Assembly (NCBI GenBank): GCA_903882805.1
Contig: CAIRYK010000021.1
Location: forward strand, 1 to 44,612
Source of the DNA: an uncultured Bacteroidota bacterium
Lineage (GTDB): Bacteria; Bacteroidota; Bacteroidia; Chitinophagales; Chitinophagaceae
Length of the DNA: 44,612 bases
Direction: 5' to 3'
The first letter of the stretch is position 1. Each line of letters opens with the position of its first letter. Positions 8,079-17,738 of this stretch are shown here, one piece after another. Both the position numbers and the translations under genes were made by a program. The notes beneath the pieces are model-generated. The model did not search any database. It was not told where the DNA came from and saw only the letters and a program-made list of their open reading frames with translations.

Positions 8079-9746
8079 TTATTTGATGATCATTAATTTC
8101 TCCGTTAGGTTACGGGCAGCGCTATGGGCATTAATGAAATAAATACCTGCTGGAAAATCCAGGTATTTGGTAACCTGTGTGTTTGCTGGAAGGGTGAAAT
8201 GCGCCCATTTCTTACTCATTACATCTGTTACGGTTACTTGGCATTCCTCCTTGTTTTGTGTGGCTATCATTATTGTAAGGGCGCCGTTATTGGGATTGGG
8301 ATTAATGATTAACCTATCGGTTGTCATCATCTGAGGTAACAAATCGCCTAACGGGCAGTAGTTTACCATTAGGTGTACATTAGTAGTATCAGATGATTTT
8401 CCATCAGTAATCCGCACAGTAAAAGAATCAGCGCCAATGTAGCCTGTTGTTGGCGTATAGGTTAATCCGGATGGCGTCATTGTTCCTCCAGTGCTTATAG
8501 CCATATACAGGGTCGTGGCAACACCGTGTGCCGGCGCTGTAATAAGGCTCCAATTTTCAGTTTCGCTGGTGTCGGCATCGCTAATGGTGAGTAGTGAATC
8601 TATGCCAGTTGTATAGTTGCAAACTGCCACGCTTTGGCTGCGACCTCTAGTAAAACGTGGAGGATGATTTCCGTTAATTTTTCTAATCCTGTTGTTTTGC
8701 CAGTCGGCTATATAAATGCTACCTGTATCATCTACCTCAATCCCGAACGGACGATTTAGCTCAGCAGCAGTTGCTGCGCCGCCATCGCCACTATAGCTGT
8801 GCGAACCTATTCCGGCGACTGAACTAATTAGACCTGATGCGCTAACTTTGCGAATTCTGTTGTCATTAAAATCGCTGATATACAGGTTATTATTTGCGTC
8901 TATTGCAAGTCCTCCGGGAGCTTTTAGTCGGGCTGCAGTTGCTGGTCCTCCATCGCCGCTGTAGCCTGCTATACCATTACCGGCAACTCTGCTGATGATA
9001 CCTGAGGGATTTATTTTACGCACGACATAATTGACCAAGTCAGTGAAGTAAACATCGCCCGTAGCGCTTACGGCAAGGCCATTTGGTTGTGTTAGTGTTG
9101 CATTTGTTGCCGGTAGACCGTCACCCGAGTAGCCCCATACTCCTGTACCTGCAATTGTAGATATTATGCCGGAGGTATTTATTTTTCTGATCCGGTGGTT
9201 ATCTCTGTCGGCTATGTATATGTTGCCGGCAGCGTCGGTTGCAATGTCCTGCGGCAGATTAATTGCTGCTCCTACAGCCGCTACTCCATCGCCAGTATAT
9301 GTGCGGGCGCCCGTTCCAGCTATGGTAGTTATTGTTCCGCTTGGCGTTACTTTTCTAATCCGGCTGTTGCTGGCGTCGGCGATCAACAGATTGCCTGCAG
9401 CATCGAATGCTATGCCAATAGGGTAATTTAGTTTTGCAGCTGTTGCCGGACCGCCATCGCCGCTGAATCCTGCAATGCCTGTACCCACTACTGTAGATAT
9501 GATGCCACTGGTAGCGATTTTCCTAATACAATGATTGTACTCATCAGCTATGTAAATGTTTCCGGTGGCATCCCTCGCAATTCCCACTGCTTTGTTAAGT
9601 TCAGCAGCGGTAGCCGTTAAGCCGTCACCGGTATAGCCGTATGTACCCAATCCAGCGATTGTGTTTATGCGCTGGGCTCGCGCTGTATCAACACAACTTA
9701 ATAGCGACAATATTAATACGCAAGCAAGGGTTTGGCGGATTTTCAT
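8079..9746 (-). CDS. secreted six-repeat NHL propeller protein with T9SS sorting tail
   Basis: A 555-residue protein. Residues 1-25 form a signal peptide (ending DTARAQ). Six NHL-type repeats of about 56 residues follow (about 26-360), each with INTIAG-, GYSGDGGPATAA- and IYIADxxNxRIRKI-like blocks, which predicts one closed six-bladed propeller. An Ig-like/cadherin-like domain follows (about 375-465, with APAHGVAT and YIGADSFTVRI). The last about 80 residues (LIINPNPNNGALTIM to the end) are a type A T9SS C-terminal sorting domain. It should be exported and attached or released at the cell surface. The same NHL repeat type occurs inside the giant protein at 40809-44612. Confidence 0.88.
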   Translation of the reverse strand: MKIRQTLACVLILSLLSCVDTARAQRINTIAGLGTYGYTGDGLTATAAELNKAVGIARDATGNIYIADEYNHCIRKIATSGIISTVVGTGIAGFSGDGGPATAAKLNYPIGIAFDAAGNLLIADASNSRIRKVTPSGTITTIAGTGARTYTGDGVAAVGAAINLPQDIATDAAGNIYIADRDNHRIRKINTSGIISTIAGTGVWGYSGDGLPATNATLTQPNGLAVSATGDVYFTDLVNYVVRKINPSGIISRVAGNGIAGYSGDGGPATAARLKAPGGLAIDANNNLYISDFNDNRIRKVSASGLISSVAGIGSHSYSGDGGAATAAELNRPFGIEVDDTGSIYIADWQNNRIRKINGNHPPRFTRGRSQSVAVCNYTTGIDSLLTISDADTSETENWSLITAPAHGVATTLYMAISTGGTMTPSGLTYTPTTGYIGADSFTVRITDGKSSDTTNVHLMVNYCPLGDLLPQMMTTDRLIINPNPNNGALTIMIATQNKEECQVTVTDVMSKKWAHFTLPANTQVTKYLDFPAGIYFINAHSAARNLTEKLMIIK

Positions 9747-9822
9747 AAGCTACTTTGTACTAATGTACTAAATGTTTGCAAGTTGTCGCTACAATTCATC
9801 AACAAAAACTAGTATTGTAAGC

Positions 9823-11154
9823 CTATACCAGCATTTTGTTCCATTGAGCCATTGCCTCGCCAACTATAAAAAAGCTGCCTGTTATTAGCAATACGTCGTT
9901 GTTGGCCATAGCATGTTTAGCAGCAATTACAGCATCTCGCACACTTGAATAGCTTACGCCCAGCAATCTTGCTTTGTGCGCCATAGTCATTAGTTCTCCG
10001 GCTGGTAAGGCGCGCGGCATATCTGCATTGCAAAAATAGTAGGTGGCATCTTCGGGTAAAAGGCTCAACGCTTCGGTTACATCTTTGTCTTTTACAAAAC
10101 CCAAAACAATGTGTTTGTGTTTGTCGCCATTTTCGGTAAGGGCATTTAGCTGTGCTACCACTTCTGTCATACCAGCAGGGTTGTGAGCCACGTCGCAAAT
10201 CACAACAGGTTGTTCTTGTAGCAACTCCCATCTACCGCGAAGACCAGTGGATTTTTTTACAGCGCTTAGGGCATCTATACTATCGCCCAACGTTAAATTA
10301 AGACCCAGACTGGCTAATATTTCTACCGAGGTAAGTACAGTCTTTATATTATGTTGCTGGTAGTTGCCCAGCAAATCTGTTTTCACATCCAGCATTTCGC
10401 GCTTTGCATTATGCACAGCTTTATAGTATTGGTAGTGCAGGTCTTGTTTTACCCGTACCATGCCCCAAAGCGACTGTGCATAATAAAGCGGGCTTTTTTT
10501 CAATGCCGAATGTTCGAAAAATATACGCTCCGTTTCGTCGTGTTGTTCGCCTATTATTGCCGGTATGCCTGGTTTTATGATTCCAGCTTTTTCGGCAGCT
10601 ATTTCTGCAAGAGTATTGCCCAATAGGTCTTTGTGGTCGTAGCTAATGTTGGTAATTATGGATAGTAGGGGAGTAATAACGTTAGTGCTATCCAGCCTGC
10701 CGCCAAGTCCTGTCTCTATTACTGCTATGTCTACGCCGGCTTCAGCAAATGCCTGAAAAGCCATTATCACCGTAATCTCGAAAAAAGAAGGTTGTACGTC
10801 TTCTATCAGTTTTTTATGTTGGGCAACAAAATCTACTACCCATTGTTCTGTTACAGGTTGACCGTTTATACGTATCCGTTCTCTGAAGTCAACTAGGTGC
10901 GGAGAAGTATATAGTCCTGTTTTGTAACCTGCATGCTGAAGTATGGCTGCCAGGCTATGGCTGACGCTTCCTTTGCCATTGGTTCCGGCAATATGTATAC
11001 TTTTGAATTTGTTTTCAGGATTGTGCAATCCCTCGCATAGCTTAATTGTATTGCTAAGGTCGGGTTTTAAAGCAGCTTTCCCTATTCTCGAAAACATGGG
11101 CAAACGCTCATAAAGATAATTGAGTGTTTGCTGGTAGGTGATTGATTCGCCCAT
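9823..11154 (-). CDS. folC: bifunctional folylpolyglutamate/dihydrofolate synthase
   Basis: A 443-residue Mur-ligase-family enzyme that adds glutamate to (dihydro)folates. The ATP-binding loop SIHIAGTNGKGSVSHSLA has GTNGKGS at 57-63, and TSPHLVDFRERIRING (about 83-98) is the folate-site signature of FolC. AVIETGLGGRLDSTN and the C-terminal domain motif CDVAHNPAGM complete the family picture; length is typical. It begins only 3 bp after the stop of the TonB-like gene, so the two are co-transcribed and probably translationally coupled. Cytoplasmic. Confidence 0.94.
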   Translation of the reverse strand: MGESITYQQTLNYLYERLPMFSRIGKAALKPDLSNTIKLCEGLHNPENKFKSIHIAGTNGKGSVSHSLAAILQHAGYKTGLYTSPHLVDFRERIRINGQPVTEQWVVDFVAQHKKLIEDVQPSFFEITVIMAFQAFAEAGVDIAVIETGLGGRLDSTNVITPLLSIITNISYDHKDLLGNTLAEIAAEKAGIIKPGIPAIIGEQHDETERIFFEHSALKKSPLYYAQSLWGMVRVKQDLHYQYYKAVHNAKREMLDVKTDLLGNYQQHNIKTVLTSVEILASLGLNLTLGDSIDALSAVKKSTGLRGRWELLQEQPVVICDVAHNPAGMTEVVAQLNALTENGDKHKHIVLGFVKDKDVTEALSLLPEDATYYFCNADMPRALPAGELMTMAHKARLLGVSYSSVRDAVIAAKHAMANNDVLLITGSFFIVGEAMAQWNKMLV

Positions 11155-11157
11155 TGC

Positions 11158-11964
11158 TTATTGGCGGGTTTTGAAAATGATGGTTACATCGCCAAATTGC
11201 TGAGGTTCGGCTCCGTTGCTTTTGCTGAATTTAGCATTACTTAATTTTTCCAGAGCAAGTCGGGTAAGCTCTGGTCCCGACGATGATTTTACACGTTTGT
11301 CAATGATATTACCATCTTTATCTACAGTTACATGAATCACTACTTTACCGCTTTCATGAAATTCTGCTTCAAATTTGTCGGGTTGTATTTTCCTACCGGT
11401 AAGGGTGTGCCCAATTGCACCGCCGCCTGCGCCTGGTACACCGTTGTAGTTTGCTGACCCGGGAGTTCCACCTCCTGCGCCCTGATCGCCGGGGCCGCCG
11501 GCAATTCCTTCGGCCTTTCCCGGTTTATCTTTATCTGCGCTATTACCGCCCTGTCCATCTTCCGGGCCGTAGCTATATTTTGCAGGAGCGTGTTTTTTAT
11601 CTTTATCGTTGGCTTGTTCTGCGCCTTTTTTGTTTTTTAGATTATCTATTACCGGCGCATCGGGCATATTGCTAACAATAGGCTTCAGCGGTTGATTGGC
11701 ATTAGCAGCTACGGTTTTATACACAACACTTGCCTCATAAGGTCCCGGCTTTTTACGGTTCATGGGCTGGTCGTCGCCGCTACCTGTTTCGCTCGATCCA
11801 AGATTTACTTCAAGGCCTGCTGCAGTGTCAGTTACCACTTCTGTGGGTATAGTATAGCGTAGCAAAAAAAACAGCAATAGTAACAATGCATGAACGCTGA
11901 TTGTCCAGGCAAGCGCTTTATTATTAATCAACGGCTTTGTTACCGGTAGTTGCATAGCCATCAT
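11158..11964 (-). CDS. TonB-family energy-transducer-like protein with Gly-rich linker
   Basis: A 268-residue protein. One membrane anchor lies at residues about 18-37 (WTISVHALLLLLFFLLRY). A long low-complexity periplasmic linker follows (about 45-190), and then a C-terminal domain (about 190-268) with VVIHVTVDKDGNIIDKRVKS and LTRLALEKLSNAKF, typical of TonB C-terminal domains. The linker is dominated by Gly, Asp and Lys (GGPGDQGAGGGTPGS) instead of the usual Pro-Lys/Pro-Glu repeats. It is likely to couple proton motive force to an outer-membrane receptor, but ExbB/ExbD are not adjacent (they may be left of this operon's start or elsewhere). It is the first gene of a pair with folC. Confidence 0.8.
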   Translation of the reverse strand: MMAMQLPVTKPLINNKALAWTISVHALLLLLFFLLRYTIPTEVVTDTAAGLEVNLGSSETGSGDDQPMNRKKPGPYEASVVYKTVAANANQPLKPIVSNMPDAPVIDNLKNKKGAEQANDKDKKHAPAKYSYGPEDGQGGNSADKDKPGKAEGIAGGPGDQGAGGGTPGSANYNGVPGAGGGAIGHTLTGRKIQPDKFEAEFHESGKVVIHVTVDKDGNIIDKRVKSSSGPELTRLALEKLSNAKFSKSNGAEPQQFGDVTIIFKTRQ

Positions 11965-12173
11965 ATGGTCATAACTTTTTTTAAAATTACGTAAAAGTCG
12001 GCTTTTTAAAAGTTAAAAAAAGTTGAAATGACCTGATCTTTGCCTCCTTTCCTTTGTTGGGATTAGAAAATGACTAGATGTGCAATGGAGTGTAAATGAT
12101 ACACTGCCTAAGATTAAAGCTAACCGCCTTAATCGTATAAATTGAAATGAGTAGAATAATTAAACAGCAGCCA

Positions 12174-12569
12174 TTAATAGTGAACAAGGTTCTTACTTAG
12201 TTGTTCATTACTAAGTGGTTTTTCCATAAAGCAATACACATAAGGGCTTTCTTTTGCTCGTTTATGGTCGTTTATGTCGGCCGACGATGAAATCATTGCG
12301 ATTATGCAATTACGTTTTAGCGACTCGGGCAATTCGCTATATTTTTTCAAAAACTCAAATCCATCCATTTCGGGCATTCGAATATCTAAAAAAATAACCT
12401 GTGGCAAGTCGTCATTGTTTGCCACGTTTTTAAGATACTGTAGCGCTTCTATTGCAGAACTCATTAAAATAGTACTCTCCGAAAAATTCGACTTATTGAT
12501 AATTCTTTCAGCTATAAATCTATCAATGTGGGAGTCGTCAATAACCATTACTTTTTTGTGCCGGTACAT
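12174..12569 (-). CDS. stand-alone response-regulator receiver protein
   Basis: A 131-residue CheY-like receiver without an output domain. The acidic pocket is DD at 11-12, the phospho-acceptor is Asp62 in IFLDIRMPEMDGFEF, and the conserved Lys is at 117 in MEKPLS, so it should be phosphorylatable. No histidine kinase is adjacent; the partner must lie elsewhere. Such single-domain regulators of Bacteroidota usually pass phosphate or bind a partner protein (family knowledge). Confidence 0.9.
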   Translation of the reverse strand: MYRHKKVMVIDDSHIDRFIAERIINKSNFSESTILMSSAIEALQYLKNVANNDDLPQVIFLDIRMPEMDGFEFLKKYSELPESLKRNCIIAMISSSADINDHKRAKESPYVYCFMEKPLSNEQLSKNLVHY

Positions 12570-12623
12570 AGGTTCGCAGAGGAGTTGAGTTTATAAATAA
12601 TTGGTAAGTCTAGCTTGTTTTAA

Positions 12624-12631
12624 CAAAAGTA
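12624..12631 (-). promoter_or_regulatory. -7 promoter box of the receiver gene
   Basis: On the minus strand this reads TACTTTTG, an exact TAnnTTTG match, 54 bp upstream of the start at 12569. No convincing TTTG -33 element was found at the usual spacing. Confidence 0.4.
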
Positions 12632-12792
12632 GTCGATTGTTCTTTTTATAAAGATAACGTCAATGTGCAATTAGTTGTTAATTTATTCACAAGATACAAA
12701 TAAGTATTGGAATTTACAACGTATATACTGAATGTATGTTGTGGTATATACTGGTAACACCGTTTTTTAGTAAATACACCTATTCATAGGGA

Positions 12793-14628
12793 CTATTCTA
12801 TTATTTCAGGCGTTTTTATTTCTGTATCCGGATTGAAATGCGCCCAAACTATGCGCGCTTTAGACGCGCCTATTACTTTCGTTAATTCGCGCTCAGTTAG
12901 GGTCTTAATGTTTTTTACAGATCTAAAGGCTTGCAGAAGTTCGGTGGCCGTCTTCTCGCCTATGCCTGGAATGTCCTCCAGGTCGTTTTTGATTGTTCCT
13001 TTGCTTCTGATCTGGCGATGAAAGGTGATGCCAAACCTATGAACCTCATCTCTGATTCTGCGCACGAGTAAGTGGGCAGGATTGGTGAATGACAATTGTA
13101 GCGGTTCACTGTCGCCGGCAAAGAATATTGATTCCTCGCGCTTAGCAAGACCCACAAGTGTTATTTTCCCCAACAATCCCAGTTTTTCTATACTTTCAAG
13201 AGCCGCGCCCAATTGTCCCTTTCCTCCATCAATAATTACCAATTGAGGCAGCGGTTGTTTTTCATCGCTAAGGCGTTTATACCGCCTGTACACTACTTCG
13301 CTCATTGATGCAAAGTCATTTATCCCCTTTACTGTTTTTATATGATAATGCCTGTATTCCTTATTTGCAGCAAGACCGTTTTTGAAACATACCATAGCAG
13401 CAACTGGGTAAGCGCCTTGGAAGTTGGAGTTATCGAAACATTCAATATGTACGGGCAATTCAGTAAGCTGCAATGCATCCTGTAGTTCTTCCAGCGTTTG
13501 CATGGCGCTTTCTTTGGTGGTAGTAGTGAGTTGCAATGCGTCTTTTTTGCGCATCTCCTGAATAAATGCTTCTGCATTTTTCAGACTTAGCTCCAGCAAT
13601 TGTTTTTTATCGCCCATTTTGGGTACGGTTACCTTCATTTTTTCGTCAGCTACAGGTATTTCAATGGGTACAATAACTTCATCAGCATTGCTCTGAAAAG
13701 TATCGTGCAACTGGTTTACTGCCAATGCCAGCACGTCTGCCTCCTCTTCATCAAGAATCTTTGCGATTTGTACCGTTTTTACTTGTATAATGGTTCCATT
13801 ACTAACCACCATAAAATTTACATAGTAATGGAGATCATCGCTAAGTATACAGGCAACATCCAGGTTGTTGAGTCGAGGATTAACGATGGTAGATTTACTC
13901 TGGTAAGTATTAAGCGATTCTATTTTTTGTTTTAGTATCTGCGCTTTTTCAAACTGCAATTGCTCTGCCAGCGCCACCATCTCTTCTTTCAGCGGGCGAA
14001 TCACTTCAGCTATGTTACCTTTTAGCACGTGGCGCACCTGCTGTATGTTTTCGGCATATTCAGCTTCCGTTTGCAGGCCTTCGCATGGGCCTTTACAATT
14101 ACCGATATGGTATTCCAGACATACTTTGTATTTGTTTTTCGCAATATTACCCTGCGACAAATTCAGGCTGCAGGTGCGCAGTGTTATGTTCTGTTTTACC
14201 AGCTCCAGTAGTTCGCGCACTTTGCCCACATCAGTAAAAGGGCCAATGTATTCGGAACCATCGCGAATGAGTCGGCGAGTGAAAAATACCCTTGGGAAAG
14301 GTTCTTTTTTGATGACAATGTAAGGATATGTTTTGTCGTCCTTAAGTTCAATATTGAATCGTGGTTGAAAGTGCTTGATTAGCGAGTTTTCCAGCAAAAA
14401 GGCATCATGTTCGGTATTGGTAACCGTAATATTAATATTGTCTATCAGCGATACTAATTTCCGGGTTTTAAAATTATCTAGGTTCTTATTGAAATATGAC
14501 GATACCCTCTTGCGTAAATCCTTCGCTTTGCCTACATATAACAGTTCGTTTTGGTCATTGTAATATTTATAACAGCCTGGCTGATGGGGTATTGTGGGCG
14601 CTATTTTATTAAATTCCTCCTTGGTCAT
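12793..14628 (-). CDS. uvrC: excinuclease ABC subunit C
   Basis: A 611-residue nucleotide-excision-repair nuclease that cuts on both sides of a lesion marked by UvrAB. The N-terminal GIY-YIG domain is visible as PGCYKYYNDQNELLYVGKAK (about 17-36). A UVR motif follows near residues 205-235 (LAEQLQFEKAQILKQKIE). The RNase-H-like nuclease half contains IECFDNSNFQGAYPVAAMVC, and helix-hairpin-helix DNA-binding motifs lie at the end (DLEDIPGIGEKTATELLQAF). Full length. It is a single gene; neighbours on either side are unrelated. Confidence 0.96.
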   Translation of the reverse strand: MTKEEFNKIAPTIPHQPGCYKYYNDQNELLYVGKAKDLRKRVSSYFNKNLDNFKTRKLVSLIDNINITVTNTEHDAFLLENSLIKHFQPRFNIELKDDKTYPYIVIKKEPFPRVFFTRRLIRDGSEYIGPFTDVGKVRELLELVKQNITLRTCSLNLSQGNIAKNKYKVCLEYHIGNCKGPCEGLQTEAEYAENIQQVRHVLKGNIAEVIRPLKEEMVALAEQLQFEKAQILKQKIESLNTYQSKSTIVNPRLNNLDVACILSDDLHYYVNFMVVSNGTIIQVKTVQIAKILDEEEADVLALAVNQLHDTFQSNADEVIVPIEIPVADEKMKVTVPKMGDKKQLLELSLKNAEAFIQEMRKKDALQLTTTTKESAMQTLEELQDALQLTELPVHIECFDNSNFQGAYPVAAMVCFKNGLAANKEYRHYHIKTVKGINDFASMSEVVYRRYKRLSDEKQPLPQLVIIDGGKGQLGAALESIEKLGLLGKITLVGLAKREESIFFAGDSEPLQLSFTNPAHLLVRRIRDEVHRFGITFHRQIRSKGTIKNDLEDIPGIGEKTATELLQAFRSVKNIKTLTERELTKVIGASKARIVWAHFNPDTEIKTPEIIE

Positions 14629-14685
14629 GCAGCACAGTTATTGTGTGGATAGTGGCTATTTATACGGCTTAGTGCGTTAACTCAA

Positions 14686-15270
14686 TTATCTTATAAAATC
14701 ATATTGCACAACCGTATAGTTTTTTGCGCCCAGTAGCGGGTTCGTTTCTGTTTGTATTTGTATCGTTCTTAAGGGGTTGTAGTAAAGCTTTTGTGTTGTT
14801 TCAGCAAAAATGGTCTTTTTGTTTGTCTGTACGTAAATCCCTTTTATCTTATTGTTTGTTTGGTTGAAAGTGATTAATAATTTTTGCGTAAACAGGTCTT
14901 CGTCCATCGCTTTGTAATAAAAGTTGCCAGTCCCTTCTACACTATCTACAAATTGAGAAAAATCGTACTTACCCAGAAATTTTCGATCGCTGATATCTGT
15001 TTCAAAAAATATTTTAAAAATGTTACCCCAATTAAGGGTATCTGAATTCGTATAGCTGCTATCCAACTTGTCCCCGGTTCGTACTGTTTTTATTATGAAT
15101 ATAGGTTCGCCGCTATAAGTATTCCATTGGTCAAGGGCAAACTCTTTGATAGAAAAGTAGTGTCCTTTTACATCCGGCATAGGGTCAGTCACTTTTTTGT
15201 CTTTACATGACAACAATAGTAATGACAGTAGCGCCACAAATACACCAGATATTGTTAATAGTTTTTTCAC
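14686..15270 (-). CDS. hypothetical lipoprotein, 194 residues
   Basis: An SPII signal MKKLLTISGVFVALLSLLLLSC (Cys at 22) is followed by a linker KDKKVTDPMPD. The mature part seems beta-rich, with strands such as EPIFIIKTVRTG and NKIKGIYVQTNK, and ends at the last residues in YTVVQYDFIR. No domain is recognised. It is probably anchored in the outer membrane facing the periplasm or surface. It lies 58 bp upstream of uvrC on the same strand, too far to be sure of co-transcription. Confidence 0.75.
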   Translation of the reverse strand: MKKLLTISGVFVALLSLLLLSCKDKKVTDPMPDVKGHYFSIKEFALDQWNTYSGEPIFIIKTVRTGDKLDSSYTNSDTLNWGNIFKIFFETDISDRKFLGKYDFSQFVDSVEGTGNFYYKAMDEDLFTQKLLITFNQTNNKIKGIYVQTNKKTIFAETTQKLYYNPLRTIQIQTETNPLLGAKNYTVVQYDFIR

Positions 15271-15398
15271 GGCTTAAAATTAGTAAACTTGATTGTAATT
15301 TCCTGTTATTACTCAACTCGTCAGGAATATACCCATCATTATGCATAGGAATAATTTTATGTGAATGATGGTTCGAATAACCATCAAATTACCTATTC

Positions 15399-16823
15399 TT
15401 ACTTGCCGCGTCCCTGAATTATTACCATAAAAGTATATAGGATGATTTTTATGTCCAGAGCCAATGAGCAATTTTCTATGTATAATAGATCGTATTTCAT
15501 GCGCTCAATCATTTCATTTACGTTTTCTGCATATCCAAACTGAACCATTCCCCAAGATGTAAGTCCGGGCTTCACTTTGTGCAGGTATTTGTAATGTGCG
15601 TGTGTGGCGCTTATAATATCGATATAGTGTTTACGTTCCGGGCGCGGACCTACTAACGACATATCGCCCTTGATGATGTTGATAAATTGCGGCAATTCGT
15701 CAATACGCCATTTACGCATAAAACGTCCCCATTTTGTAATTCTTGGATCCATTTTACTCGATAATGCAGGTCCGGCAGCTTCGGCCTCCACATACATCGA
15801 CCTGAATTTGAGTATGTTAAATGGCCGGCCAAATAACCCAATTCGTTCTTGTTTGTAGATAATACCGCCCTTCGATGACAACTTTACCATTATGGCGGTA
15901 AACAGTAAAAAAGGCAATAGAAATAGTAAAGCTGTTCCGGATATAGCTATGTCTATCAGCCGCTTCCACACGCGCTGCCAATCCGGCATCAGATCGGGGT
16001 GTATATGTATGAGTACCGCATCATATACATTGCTTGTCTTTACTGACCCCGATATAATATCGTAATAATCGGGGAGTACTTTCAATACAACAGGGCGATA
16101 ACAAAGTCGGGTAACAATATTTTCTAACAGATGGTGTTCAGAAGAATCTACTGCAACTATTACTTCCTCAATTTCGTAGTTGTCAATAATCTCTTCTAAT
16201 TGCGAAAGGTGACCAAGCTGCGGAAGGTACTTACTCATACCATTACTTGCTTCCTTGCTCGAATAAATAAATCCGAGAAATATATTGCCCAATGCTTTTG
16301 GGTTATCGAGTACCTGTTTGTAGATGTTGATGGCCTGCTGATTGCCGCCAATAATTAGCGTATTGAAGCCTACCTTTCCGTTTGCAAGATTTATTTTAAC
16401 GCGGTATAGTATGTAAAGACGGGCAATGAGTACGAATACGGTATGTATAAGCAGATAATGCCCCACCATATTGATAAAGTAAGAGTAGTCGCCTGTGTCG
16501 TTGGCAAAGGCTATGATTGACACAACTATGCAACCTAGTATGCATGAAATGAGCGTACGGTTTATTTCGTTTAACCTCGATTTTCGGTATAGATCGAAAT
16601 AAGTGCCCGACATTAAATAAGCAATCATCCAGCCTGCAGGCATGATAATCAGACTATTTACATAATCTCTTAGTTGTAATTTCTGCAATACATCGGTGTA
16701 GCTATGACCTGTAAGGAAATGCTGCCGGTAAATGAGAAAAGTAAGCCATGCAAGAACTGCCGCTATATAATCGAGCAAGATCAATTGCCTGATAGCTTTT
16801 TTTTTCATTGGGCTTAGGCGCAT
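15399..16823 (-). CDS. polyprenyl-phosphate sugar-1-phosphate transferase (exopolysaccharide initiation)
   Basis: A 474-residue integral membrane enzyme of the WcaJ/WbaP group, which starts a surface polysaccharide by moving a sugar-1-phosphate to undecaprenyl phosphate. N-terminal membrane helices (about 12-135) precede a CoA-binding-like soluble domain (about 150-265). The C-terminal Bac_transf catalytic domain runs from about 285 and includes KRLIDIAISGTALLFLLP, YKQERIGLFGRPFNILKFRS and IDELPQFINIIKGDMSLVGP, the conserved catalytic block. It starts 5 bp after the upstream lipoprotein gene. An internal Met at residue 6 (16808) is an alternative start. Confidence 0.92.
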   Translation of the reverse strand: MRLSPMKKKAIRQLILLDYIAAVLAWLTFLIYRQHFLTGHSYTDVLQKLQLRDYVNSLIIMPAGWMIAYLMSGTYFDLYRKSRLNEINRTLISCILGCIVVSIIAFANDTGDYSYFINMVGHYLLIHTVFVLIARLYILYRVKINLANGKVGFNTLIIGGNQQAINIYKQVLDNPKALGNIFLGFIYSSKEASNGMSKYLPQLGHLSQLEEIIDNYEIEEVIVAVDSSEHHLLENIVTRLCYRPVVLKVLPDYYDIISGSVKTSNVYDAVLIHIHPDLMPDWQRVWKRLIDIAISGTALLFLLPFLLFTAIMVKLSSKGGIIYKQERIGLFGRPFNILKFRSMYVEAEAAGPALSSKMDPRITKWGRFMRKWRIDELPQFINIIKGDMSLVGPRPERKHYIDIISATHAHYKYLHKVKPGLTSWGMVQFGYAENVNEMIERMKYDLLYIENCSLALDIKIILYTFMVIIQGRGK

Positions 16824-16828
16824 GAAGC

Positions 16829-17704
16829 TTAGTAGTTTACAAGTTGAATGTTATCTAATAAAAGACGGCCGCTGGTTTGGTTTTGATCCAGTACGGTCTT
16901 AATTACAAAATTGTAAGATGTTCCCTTCGCTTTAATTGCAAAGTCGGAAACGTTGAGATAAAATTTTTGCCAGTGGTCGCTTGGTTTTATACCCGCCAAA
17001 AAATAGGGGGTTGATGATATTATATTACTGAGATTGGCTTGAATGCCGAGGTAAAAAGGTACGGTACTTTTGTAGTTCAGTTCTATAAATGCCACGTTTT
17101 GCGGTATCTCAAAAGTTTTATCGCTCATTACCGTACAGCTATCGCCTACGGCATTGAGCAGTATTTGGCCGGCGCCATATCCTTCAAACCTTAGCGAATC
17201 AGCCGCCACATTTGTCATCACTGTATTGCCATCAATTCTCGAAAAGTTGGTAACACCGGGAGTCTCAAACGATTCTGTGTAATTCATTTTTACGTATGTA
17301 TAGAATCCGGTTTTAGGCACATAGGTTATCGTTTTTCCGGGCTGCGCAGTAAAGGTGGACGTGTCGATCTGGTAGAAGTCGTATTTGCCAACAAGCTCAT
17401 TGCGTCCATTGACAATTATTGCGGGATAAACTTCAAGTTTGCCATGTCCGGTAGAGGGTATCGGAATGGTAAATGGCAAGTCGTAAGCGCCCATAGCCCG
17501 GTTGTCGTAATATACCCAGGCATTAGTAATATGGTTCGATAAGGTAACACTCCTTACCGCAGGATTGTTGAGAAACGTAAAGGAGTCTATATGTAAATAC
17601 GTTGGCGTTATTTCCGCAGGGTTAATAATATTACAACCCGAAAGGCTGTAACATAGCGCGAGTATCGACAACGAATATTTTAATTTGGTGTTAATATGCA
17701 ACAT
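16829..17704 (-). CDS. hypothetical lipoprotein, jelly-roll type
   Basis: A 291-residue lipoprotein with Cys at 24 in the lipobox YSLSGC. After a beta-rich N-terminal half (residues 30-150), the C-terminal half (about 155-291) starts with FETPGV and has repeated strands (FIELNYKSTVPFYLGIQ, WQKFYLNVSDF, GRLLLDNIQLV) like a carbohydrate-binding jelly-roll. This is a weak structural guess. It sits between the dehydrogenase and the sugar transferase gene, 34 bp and 5 bp away, so it is likely to belong to the same surface-polysaccharide operon. Confidence 0.75.
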   Translation of the reverse strand: MLHINTKLKYSLSILALCYSLSGCNIINPAEITPTYLHIDSFTFLNNPAVRSVTLSNHITNAWVYYDNRAMGAYDLPFTIPIPSTGHGKLEVYPAIIVNGRNELVGKYDFYQIDTSTFTAQPGKTITYVPKTGFYTYVKMNYTESFETPGVTNFSRIDGNTVMTNVAADSLRFEGYGAGQILLNAVGDSCTVMSDKTFEIPQNVAFIELNYKSTVPFYLGIQANLSNIISSTPYFLAGIKPSDHWQKFYLNVSDFAIKAKGTSYNFVIKTVLDQNQTSGRLLLDNIQLVNY

Positions 17705-17738
17705 AAAGGATTTGACCTCTTCTTAACGTAAAAGATTG

